A stretch of DNA of 64,000 nt, from positions 372,001-436,000 of the forward strand of contig JAFEVB010000026.1 of the NCBI GenBank assembly GCA_032629725.1. The letters are read 5' to 3'. Below are positions 9,453 through 18,569 of this stretch, piece after piece. How positions within the stretch are numbered: position 1 is the first letter of the stretch; each line of letters opens with the position of its first letter. This DNA is from Gremmenia infestans (taxonomy: Eukaryota > Ascomycota > Leotiomycetes > Helotiales > Hamatocanthoscyphaceae). The position numbers were made by a program, and so were the translations under genes. The notes below the pieces were generated by a model that searched no databases, was not told where the DNA came from, and saw only the letters and a list, made by a program, of their open reading frames with translations.

Positions 9453-11426
9453 ATGGAGCCTTTCTACCTCAAGAACGTCGCGAAATACCACTCGCTCGTC
9501 AACAAGCTTGGTCCTATACTAAAGCCACGGGTATCAACAGGAGAGGCTGGTCCGAACATGGTTGTCAGTGCCAGAATCAGACCCCTGTCGAAGGACGAAG
9601 GCTTCCCCTCTGCCATTTTCCCTCGGTCTAACCAGGAAAATGTGGTGGATATCCATGATCTCTACAATCATCCAAGAGGAATTCCAATACTCAAGGTACG
9701 AAGCCTAGCACTAGTAAATGTTGCACAGCTTTGCTGATTTTAAAGTCTTGCAGTCCTTTGACTACCAGGTAGATCGACTCTTCAACTCAGAGTCAACCAC
9801 GGAAGAGATCTACGAAGACCTCGTAGCCGACCTAGTCCCATTTGCTTGGAATGGCGGTATCGGGACTCTCTTCGCCTACGGCCAGACAGGCTCAGGGAAA
9901 ACATTCACAGTCAGCAGACTGGAGCAACTTGTTGCTGAAATGTTAATGGACGGAAGTCTCAAAGGTGAAAGGGAGGTCTATATGACCATAATCGATCTCG
10001 CCGGCAACGCCGCCTTCGACCTTCTGAATGAGCGTGCGCCCATATCAATCCTTGAGGATTCCTTTGGAGTCACACAGATGGTAGGGGCAGAAGAGTACCA
10101 AGTGTACGACAAAGAAAGGATGGGGGAACTGATTGAGCACGCGACCTCTTTCAGAAGGACGGCATCAACTCTCAAAAACGATTCTTCGTCACGGTCACAT
10201 GCTATATGTCGCATCCGGATCAGAGATCCAGCCACATATTCAGATGGGCTTCTGTATATGATCGATCTAGCCGGATCTGAAGGTGCTCGCGACATTGCTG
10301 TGCATGGAGCAGACCGCATGCGTGAGACGCGCGAGATCAACATCAGCCTCTCAGTGCTAAAGGATTGCATTCGCGGCAAGGCCCAAGCAGATACTCTCAC
10401 ATCCTCGGGCAGCCGGAAGCCGGGCCTGAAATTGCCACATATACCGTTCCGACAAAGTGCCCTTACAAAGGTCTTAAAGCACGTTTTTGATCCGACTAGT
10501 ACCCGGGCGTGCAAGACAATCGTGATAGCTTGTGTCAATCCAAGTCTTGCGGATGTTGGGTCGAGTAAGAATACGCTGCGGTTTGCGGAGATGCTGCGCG
10601 TACTGATTCCGGCGACTAATAAGACGGATCTTGATCCCAAGGCTCCCATGGATTGGACGAATGCGCTGTTGAAGGAGTGGATCCAGGGAAATGTAAGTCT
10701 CATATAGTTTTTTTCTACATAGATATATAAACACTAATATGCGTATATATATAGTCTGGTACTCCTCCAATCTTACCAAATGTCTTAGCTCCTCGCGAAT
10801 CAGGTGCCCAACTGCTCATTCTCTCAAGTCCAGAGTTTGAGTATCGATGTCAAAAATGCCCCGGCGTCAGGCCCGAGCAATCCAGAGCCTTTCGTGCGAA
10901 GTTATGGCAAATGCACATCGATTCACAGCAGAATAGCGATCCATCGAAGAAGACAACCAGATCAAAACCCACCGCATCGGCGGAACCTGACACTATATTA
11001 GAGCTGAAGAGTAGAATGTCCAGCCGTGACTTGGATCCCGCGCTATCAAAGTTGCCATTCAAAGAGCGTCTTCGCCCGGGTATGGTCGTCAGCTATGTCA
11101 TGCCACTAGAGCGTGGCGCAGCCCTCGGCTTGCCCGATGACCTCAAGTTGGCGGTCCTATTCTGCCCAGCAGAGGCCATCCAAAGGACTGCCAAAGATCC
11201 TCTTGAAAAAGTGGACAAGCCTGGAGACATTGGGCATGTAAACACAGGGAAAAATAGTGCTGATAACGGTGGGCGGTATTTGTGTGCACTTCTGACGCCG
11301 GGACAGTCGGCCGATGCGTACGAGCTGAGTTTGTGGAGGCAGATTGTGATTGATGTCGATTGGATGAATGTAGAAGTGCATCTAGAGTATGATGCTGCGA
11401 CGAGATACTATTATATTTCGGTCTGA
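9453..11426 (+). CDS. Kinesin-family motor protein, probably 5'-truncated
   Basis: Exons 9453..9695, 9754..10692 and 10755..11426 (617 aa). Both introns are phase 0 and about 60 bp long. The microtubule motor domain is complete: VSARIRPLSKDE start, P-loop GQTGSGKT (124-131), switch I NDSSSRSH (223-230), switch II DLAGSE (252-257), and the closing FRQSALTKVLKH and NTLRFAEMLR motifs. After the motor comes a linker (KKTTRSKPTA) and an unassigned C-terminal part ending TRYYYISV. The motor starts about 40 residues from the N-terminus, closest in layout to kinesin-13/KIF24-type proteins. The upstream region shows decayed coding sequence, so the ATG used here may be a remnant internal Met. The gene is either a shortened functional kinesin or an early pseudogene. 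Confidence 0.75.
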
Positions 11427-12005
11427 ATAACAGATAGCGCTCTCTACGGTGTTGGATTTCGAGTATTGGTGGAATATGGATACCTTTACATAAGATTGCA
11501 CTACACTTACCGGCCATTAGAAATTATGTCACAAGACTTTCCTTGAACTTCTCTGGCGCTTGACACCATGCTTCAGGTATGTCACACTTGATACATTTCA
11601 TCAATTTATTTACTATTATGATTCAACCGTATCCAAAACTCAACATTACCCATCTCAAGGAGTGGCCGAACTTAAAGTCCCACGCATCGTTCGGCTCTCT
11701 TTTCGCTTGGGAGAGCTGTATCTTGACCAGCTTCTAGTGCCGTTATTGTAATCGAAGCGGTTTGAGGGAAGAGTGAGTTGCGTTTGAACGAAACCTAGCT
11801 CTTTCCTATGATCTTTAGAAATAATTACTTCTTGATTAGTATCATGTAGCGGCTCTCTCCGCCGTACAATAGAGTGCCCCGTGCCCAATTCTAGGATCAC
11901 CACCTCCGGCTTGGACGAGAAACAGGAGTCTTCGCCAGAAAAAGCCAGCAGCACATGATACTTCTTCGTCCTGCTCGTCCTCGCAAACACCCTGGCCGTA
12001 GGCTC
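11427..12005. other. Intergenic with an open in-frame extension of the downstream minus-strand gene
   Basis: On the minus strand the frame of the UNC93-like gene continues open for about 116 codons after its TAG stop, ending at 11655. No gene is called. See the findings. Confidence 0.5.
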
Positions 12006-13454
12006 CTAATTTGCTATCACACCACCTTCCCCACCAGCCGCTACTTCCACATGCTTCTGATCAAGCTTATCAAACTTGCGAACAACCTGCAAAGTTGCAT
12101 AGTATCCAAATGGAAGAGCAAAGAACCAGAATCCCAGATTAATGCTCGCTGTTGCGATTAAGACCGTCGGGACAGCCTGAACTCCGAAACCTACAGCGAC
12201 GCCAGCGGTCTCAATGCCTCGAAGTAGAGCACTGTAGCGTATCTGATCCCCGGGCGACTCTGAAAGATTGCCAATGCACCAATAAATGTAATTTTCAACG
12301 AGACTCAGGCTGACACGCTCGATCATGTAGAGCCCGAATCCACGCCCGAAAGGCCTCTGGTCACCCCAGTCTAGTACTGGTAGGGTATGACGGTATTCGT
12401 TCTGGAGGTAGACAGCCCAGATCCAGGTCCCGCTATTGAGACTGGCGATGAAGATATATGTTACAATAGCCCGTGTTCGGCGGCGTTTGGTCCATGGCAG
12501 ATCCACGAGAGTTCCTCCTAGCCAGGTAGCAAAAGTCCCGATAATAGCAGACAAGAAGCTAGCGAGTGCACGAGAGCGAACTGTGAAATAGGTCGCTAGA
12601 TATGTTCCTGGATATGCTTGTGTCCAGCCAAAATACCAGAAAAGAGGAGTCAGCAGGAGAATTGGTTTGCTTATGGTGAGTCGCCACATCTCTTTAGCTT
12701 GGACACGCCAGTTGATTCCCCTGGGTGCAGCAATAATTGTGCCATCATCGCGCACTACTTTCTCTGGATTTGAGAGCAAGAATGCAATGAAGAAGCCGAG
12801 ACATTGGATGGCGATAAACGCCTGATAGGTGCCGTACCCGACCTTCCCCTTTCTGTTGACCTTATGATTGATACCGAGGGAAATCGCACCCCCAATAACA
12901 TTTCCAAAGTTTCGGAACGTGAACCATGTTGCAATGTAGCGACCTCTCTTGTGTTGCTCGGGGTAGCCCACGGAAATAGCTCCTTCAACACTCCAGAAAA
13001 ATCCCGCAGTGATGCCACAAGCAACTGCCCCAAAGTACACAAACCATGTGGTCCCATACCGATTATTGACATACAACCCTGCAGCATAAAGGGGGTAGCC
13101 CAAGGAACCGATAGCCAGCGTCCATCTGAAGCCGATGAGGTTCGTGAGCCATGGCCCAGAGAAGCACGTTACAGTCATGAATGCATATAGTAAGGCGTTG
13201 GCTGCATTGACAAGATCCGGGCTTTGAGAACCACCAACACCGAGGCCATTCATTGCGCTCCATATCCCAGGCGCGCAGAAAGCGCAGAGCCCAACAACTA
13301 GAATTTGGAATAGCGTACCCCGAAATAATGGTGGGCGAGCTTTCTTCAATGGTACTGGGGGATTATCCCTCGATCCAGACGAATCTTCGTTGACTTCCTC
13401 CTTTCCGATTGCAAAACCTTTCTTTGCCTGCGCTGGCGGAAAAACTTCCGACAT
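12006..13454 (-). CDS. UNC93-like major-facilitator transporter, 482 aa
   Basis: A single exon starting MSEVFPPAQAKK at the ATG at 13454. After a soluble N-terminus of about 45 residues come some 10-12 hydrophobic segments, starting LFQILVVGLCAFCAPGIW. Typical UNC93/DUF895-family features are FCAPGIWSAMNGLG, SLGYPLYAAGLY near TM3-4 and FFWSVEGAISVGYPEQHKRG (about 165). The length is normal for the fungal family, whose substrates are mostly unknown; some members affect ion channels or act as transporters. The gene is divergent from the TauD-type dioxygenase at 14319 with 864 bp between starts, so the two could be co-regulated, but that is inference. The identity as an UNC93-like polytopic protein is secure; the substrate is not. 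Confidence 0.88.
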   Translation of the reverse strand: MSEVFPPAQAKKGFAIGKEEVNEDSSGSRDNPPVPLKKARPPLFRGTLFQILVVGLCAFCAPGIWSAMNGLGVGGSQSPDLVNAANALLYAFMTVTCFSGPWLTNLIGFRWTLAIGSLGYPLYAAGLYVNNRYGTTWFVYFGAVACGITAGFFWSVEGAISVGYPEQHKRGRYIATWFTFRNFGNVIGGAISLGINHKVNRKGKVGYGTYQAFIAIQCLGFFIAFLLSNPEKVVRDDGTIIAAPRGINWRVQAKEMWRLTISKPILLLTPLFWYFGWTQAYPGTYLATYFTVRSRALASFLSAIIGTFATWLGGTLVDLPWTKRRRTRAIVTYIFIASLNSGTWIWAVYLQNEYRHTLPVLDWGDQRPFGRGFGLYMIERVSLSLVENYIYWCIGNLSESPGDQIRYSALLRGIETAGVAVGFGVQAVPTVLIATASINLGFWFFALPFGYYATLQVVRKFDKLDQKHVEVAAGGEGGVIAN

Positions 13455-14318
13455 GGTGGCAGAGACGGAGATATACTGGTCAAATCAGCTTGTCAACAAA
13501 ACATTAAAGGAGAAAATGTATCACGGGCTGTGTAAGGTCTCTCAACGAAAACCAAAAATTATACGCTGCTAGCCATGAGAAAGGGGGATGAAATTCAACA
13601 AGACAAGATCTGATTTCCAGGCCACCGGTATATGTACCTATTACTCGAGGACCCACTGTAGTGGACGACTTCACCTTGACCCATTTTCCCCAATAGCACG
13701 CAAGGAAGGCATTTCAGACGTGATTCGCAGTACTCGTACTTCCTCCAAACATTTGATAGCGATCCCCGGTATCCTAATCACTCATTGGAAGCTTTGGAAT
13801 TATCCCTGTCTACTTGGAGATAACGTTCCGCGGGAAGAATGACAACTAGGAGACGGCAGAGGAATTGCTATCTCTGTGAATAGTGAGAAGGAGGTGTGAA
13901 CATAACGCAGACCGTAGACGGGTTCAACAGTTCTCGCACTTGTCTCCCATAGGCTTTGCTTGTTGATTGCTCTGATATTGGCAAATGTAGAACCGATAGC
14001 TGGAAATCAACAAATTCTTCCCTATAGACTGAATTCCAGGGTTCCCCACTCTTGAGAGCAGAGTCCGGGGAGGTGGTACGATGAACCATGATTCTGGATT
14101 CCATAGTGACACGGAACTAGACTTCGTGATCTTAGCACGGATGATGAAATCTTCATGTGCTTGCAAGGATGTCGATGATATAGATAAACAGGCAGCCAAA
14201 GATACCTGCGAAGCGTTTTCGCGTTTTCATAACGCGATACTGTCAATGTTCTTAAGTAAATCAACCAGCACATCAAGGTTTCAAATAACATCGGTTTAAT
14301 CAACAATATAACTTCATT
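13455..14318. promoter_or_regulatory. Divergent promoter region between transporter and dioxygenase
   Basis: 864 bp with no convincing gene; the short minus-strand frames at 13868-14351 overlap each other and look like chance. It must hold the promoters of both flanking genes. I cannot assign specific factor sites. Confidence 0.5.
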
Positions 14319-15497
14319 ATGTCCACAGCTATTGAACAGCACGCATTCCATGCCCTCAATTTTGATGACTCGCCATCCTCAACACTCGTTTTCGAGGCCT
14401 TTGACTTGCCGGCCAGCAACCAACGTGTACTCGGTGCTCCTGCTCCTAGTGGCACGGTCATGCCTTTGGCTCTGCGTCCATCTACCCCCAAGGATGCTGA
14501 GATTAGTCTCGATACAGTTGTTGAAACAGTAAAGGCTCTCCAGGCAAAGGAAGGGCTCTTGACCCAGAAGCTTGCTCGTCACGGAACGCTGCTATTTAGG
14601 GGCCTTCCGATATACAACGCCGAAGACTTTAGCAGGTTTGCGCATGCTTTCGGTTACAAGCCCCACGAGATCATTGGCATTGTGGTGAACCGGCCAATTA
14701 TTGCGCCAAACGTAGCTCCAGCAAATGAAGCACCAAAGGAAGTGCTTATCTATAACCACAACGAATCACCACAAGTCCCACACGCTCCAGAGTATATCTT
14801 CTTCTACTCGCACCGCGCACCAGCAAAGGGTGGTGAGACTCCTATCTCATCATCACTTGAACTATTCCACCGTGTACAGCAGGAGATCCCAGAATTCGTG
14901 ACAGAGCTTTCTGAAAAGGGTATCCTAAGCAAGGTCACCTACAAAGTAGGTAAAGAGTACGAAGGTGGATCTACCCTTCAGCAAGCATTTGGAAAGGAGT
15001 TTGAGGAAGGTGATGATGAGGCAACAAAGCGCAAGAAGATCGAGGCTCAGATCGCACGGTATGGAAGAGGCAAGCACACGACATGGGAATGGACCAACGA
15101 GGGTGTTATCCTGACACATAGGCTGCCCGCAATCCGTACCCAGCCCGAGACTAAGCTGCCCACTCTTTTCACCGGACTTGCGGCTTACTATAAGTATCTT
15201 CACGGCAACAATACAGCGAGAAAGAACGTTACGAACCAGTTGTTTGGTGATGGAACACCGATCCCAGAAAAGTATCTCGCACATCTCGCAAAGCTCACTG
15301 AAGAGATTCGCGTGCTCCATAAATGGCAGCGGGGCGACGTACTGGTCTATGATAATATCATCGCTCAACACGGAAGAGAGCCATGGGAAGGCGAACAGTC
15401 AGATCGTGTTGTCCTTGCAAGTCTTTTTGATGGTGAAGTTCCTGGTGCATATAATTCGGAGGACTGGGCTCAAGTTGTTCAAGCTCTTGACGGTTAG
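14319..15497 (+). CDS. TauD/TfdA-family Fe(II)/2-oxoglutarate dioxygenase, 392 aa
   Basis: A single exon, ATG at 14319 (MSTAIEQHAF). The fold signature is clear: ARHGTLLFRGLPI (about 86-98), the first metal ligands in IYNHNES (His147, Glu149; HxE rather than HxD), FFYSHRAPAKGGETP (about 162-176), and the distal His352 in AQHGREPWEG with an Arg364 in RVVLASL to hold 2-oxoglutarate. It resembles the clavaminate-synthase-like/TauD branch found in fungi and plants. Such enzymes hydroxylate or cleave small molecules (for example sulfonates) using 2-oxoglutarate and oxygen; the substrate here cannot be told. It is divergent from the UNC93-like transporter. The 3' end faces the first 2EXR gene, with a repeat copy in between. 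Confidence 0.88.
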   Translation: MSTAIEQHAFHALNFDDSPSSTLVFEAFDLPASNQRVLGAPAPSGTVMPLALRPSTPKDAEISLDTVVETVKALQAKEGLLTQKLARHGTLLFRGLPIYNAEDFSRFAHAFGYKPHEIIGIVVNRPIIAPNVAPANEAPKEVLIYNHNESPQVPHAPEYIFFYSHRAPAKGGETPISSSLELFHRVQQEIPEFVTELSEKGILSKVTYKVGKEYEGGSTLQQAFGKEFEEGDDEATKRKKIEAQIARYGRGKHTTWEWTNEGVILTHRLPAIRTQPETKLPTLFTGLAAYYKYLHGNNTARKNVTNQLFGDGTPIPEKYLAHLAKLTEEIRVLHKWQRGDVLVYDNIIAQHGREPWEGEQSDRVVLASLFDGEVPGAYNSEDWAQVVQALDG

Positions 15498-15499
15498 GA

Positions 15500-15655
15500 T
15501 CTGGTTTTCAAGGTCACATAATAAGGGATGTGAGTGATTCCTGAGAATGAAGTAATACTCAAGGCTAATCCGTCCTTTCTTGGGTATAAAAATCCAGAAG
15601 AGAAACCCCACTTAGTTATCCTAGTGAAAATTGCCATGATCTTCTTTATTGCCAG
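15500..15655 (+). repeat. Dispersed repeat, copy B
   Basis: Second copy of the repeat at 7705-7880. It lies between the convergent stops of the TauD-type gene (15497) and the first 2EXR gene (15721). On the minus strand a shifted frame just upstream reads an acidic run (SDSEDSDEDDEDDEDD), as in copy A. Confidence 0.7.
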
Positions 15656-15720
15656 ATAAGCCATCATTATCAACCACATCATCTTCATCATCTTCATCAT
15701 CCTCATCACTATCCTCAGAG

Positions 15721-17376
15721 TCACTGCTGTAGCCTGTCGTAACCCGCACCGTTTAACTTTTCGTGCCACCACGTCTTCGTGGAGCTGTCCCAGTTGCCTT
15801 TATCTACTTCTGGTATCAGGTCCACCAAATCATCTGGGATAACATAGTCGCCTTCGATTGGAAGTTCGTCGCGAGGACTACCACGTGGAGGGAATATGTT
15901 TCCGTATCCGTCTTTTGATCGAGCCCGGAAGCGCCAAAGGGTACCATCAGAGTTAGTGATGATGAAATGGCCGTTTCCTTCTTCGACCTTATGCTGGATG
16001 GCCATCTTCGTCAATTCAACACCTGCTTTTTGTCCTTCGATCCCAATTTCCCGCTGATCTAAACCAGAATGAGCATTCAACTCGGTCACAGTAATAGTAA
16101 CACGGTTCTTATTTGCCTCTTGCTTTAGGAAAGCCCAGTCGTCCTGATAGAGATAATGTCCTCCTATATTGTCAACCGCGATCCCATCAAAGACCATGCC
16201 CTCGGCGGGTGATACAACATGAGACACCAGGCTGACAAAGTGGAATTCTGGAATATCTTCCTCGACCCAGAGATTAGAATCGTCAATGGAATCGTATGTC
16301 ATTATGCTCTTGCCACGTTTGACATCGCGAATATCTGATTCTAAACGTGCTCTGAACGACTGATCATCCGAATGACCCAGGTGCGAACCCATCTGCAAAA
16401 GTCCTAGACCGTTTGTCGTAGCAGCGCGAAAGCTTGTAGTGACGGGCATTTGATCCTGGGGAGCTTCGTAGAGCGCTGATCGGACGATTATTAAGACCTT
16501 TTCAAGTCCTGTACACCCCCAAAAGGTGTCATACGGGATACTCAAATAGCCTTGTCCGTTATCGTCAGACTGGTCATCTTCAAGCTCCTGACCATACTCA
16601 GATACTGGCTGTGTAGGCTGTAGTAAACCTTGAAGGATTTGGATAAATCCATATATATCTCCAAAATCCGAAGGGCAGCAAGACTGATATTTCTCATCGC
16701 AGATAAAAGCCACGTTTTTAATAGGCTCTTTCTGCTCAGGAGCAGCAAAGAAGTTGATTAAAGTGCGAATGCAAGTTTTCACTCCGAAGTAAATGACATC
16801 GTTATCAAAGAGGTATACCGTGACGGCATCTCCAGGAGAACCAAAAGTCCGGGGCTTGTAACCGGCCTCAAGTGCAATGAAGCGAGTCTCTCTAGATACA
16901 TGAAGCATCGACGGTATCTTTCGAGACTGTAAGGAAACCGTGTATTTACGGCGGCGATCGCCCGAGTCATTCTCCAAGTCCTCCAATTCCACCATTCGCC
17001 CAATCTCAACCCTAATATTCCAAATCATGAATCGTAGTTCGATTGGAAGTCTGCCAAATAGGTGAAAACTTTGTAAGGGGACTCCAGTTTGGTTGACCGA
17101 GGGCTGAATCTGTACCATGTTGGCATACGGGTCTTCAGATTGAGCTTGAGTCTCCTGCGGCAGCAGTGACTGGCCATGGGCTGGGTGGTTTTCATCCTCG
17201 ACAGCTTCGTGGTTCTGCAATTCGGAAGATGTTGGATTATTACTGGAATTATCTGCGGGATTGGTCGTTGCCTTTAGTCGCAAGAGTTAGCTAATAGCTC
17301 AGTATGCTTTACGTTGTATTAAATAGCATACCTGATCAAGTTCGCTCCTATCAGGAGATAGACTGGGCTCGCTCAT
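15721..17376 (-). CDS. 2EXR-domain protein 1, 531 aa
   Basis: Exons 17376..17332 (MSEPSLSPDRSELDQ) and 17271..15721. The 60-bp intron (GTATGC, branch GCTAAC, AAAG) joins in phase 0. A disordered N-terminus of about 80 residues is followed by the 2EXR domain: FHLFGRLPIELRFMIW with the first EXR (ELR, 93-95), MVELEDL, and the second EXR (ETR, 143-145) in VSRETRFIALE. Next come YLFDNDVIYFG and the Cys-containing region EKYQSCCPSDFGD. Near the C-terminus REIGIEGQKAGVEL looks like the second half of a KH fold. The role of 2EXR proteins is unknown; the KH-like part suggests nucleic-acid binding. An acidic tail is encoded in a shifted frame right after the TGA. Two paralogues lie downstream. Confidence 0.85.
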
Positions 17377-18569
17377 GGCTTGTTATTCGCTGTAGTAGAA
17401 ATAGCGAAATAGAATAAAGGCCAGGATCTAAATAGAAGTGGATGGCACCTTGATGCTTTGAAAATAAGTACGCCCAAAGTAATTGGATGCCAAAAAGATT
17501 GTGCTGCTGGGGAAGAAGTAAAAAAGCAAGCAAAAAAGGAATTGAATAAACATGCAGGAAAGCAGGCCGATAAGATGACAGGCTCCGTATCTTCCACCGT
17601 GGCATCTTCATGTGCGTCTAATTTCTAACGCACTTAGCGCCTAGAAAAACCTCTTGCTAAATAGATATTCTACCCAGTATAGGGCTTTCCATCGACTAAT
17701 ATCTATCTTTCCAGACAAGTTCTAGATAAAGTAGTCTTACTACTATAGGGAAGTATCACACGAATAGTTTCTATTAGGAGATATAGAGCTTGTATTGAAG
17801 ATATTTAGGAATCACGGCGCCAATTTCACATTTACTAATACAGAGCTTTTCATGGATATACCTAGTTAGTCTTTATCTTGAAATACGAGGCAATCCGAGA
17901 ATTGTGACATAACCCATAGCATACAGTGGAAGGGCCATGACCTACATATTTGACTCCCCACTGTCCTTTAGGTTCCGACAATGACTTCCTTGTCATATAT
18001 TATATCGGAGAGATATATGCCCACCATGCCACTAAACTTTCGTTTGAGCTCCAGAGAGATCGGTAATTTGTTTACGAAATCTAGCTACTATTTGCTTTGC
18101 TATCTTTGCTATATCATGGCAGCAAGCCTTTATCATAGCGCTGTATAAATTAAGTCCGAAAGTCTTTATCGAGCTGTGGTTTGCTGTCCTTTGCCAGCCA
18201 AAGTTATCAATTTCTCAGATTGAGATAAAAACATGATAGCATAAATATATCAATCGGTATTATGTTAAGTAGAAAAACGCGTCAGATTCTCTCGGTGTAC
18301 TAAACTATTCACAATCAATTCTTGATGTAGGAGGTCTTGAAGACTGAAAAGCAGGTAGTAAGCAAACTAAGCAAAAATATCGAGCAGCAGTCTCTCAAGA
18401 TGTTAGATGAGTGGTTTATTCGGATTATCTGCAGCTCATTCTTAGTACAAAGAATGGTAAAGCTTTTTGTGAAAGTAGCGCCAGATGATATATTTATCTG
18501 AAGTTTTTCTGGCTATAGTACTCGATACATTTTCTTGGATACGCCTGTCAAACTTATTCTAGTCAAAAC
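17377..18569. other. AT-rich intergenic region between 2EXR genes 1 and 2
   Basis: No gene recognised. Short frames at 17351-17611 overlap exon 1 of the first 2EXR gene on the same strand and are not supported. The AT-rich composition would fit a decayed transposon, but I see no terminal repeats or transposase motif. Confidence 0.4.

Noticed and set aside
9978..10703. Long minus-strand frame of 241 codons
   Set aside because: It is a shadow of the kinesin motor exon on the opposite strand.
17377..18569. Decayed Tc1/pogo-type transposon
   Set aside because: It is AT-rich with a few suggestive words, but there are no terminal repeats, no transposase motif and no usable frame.
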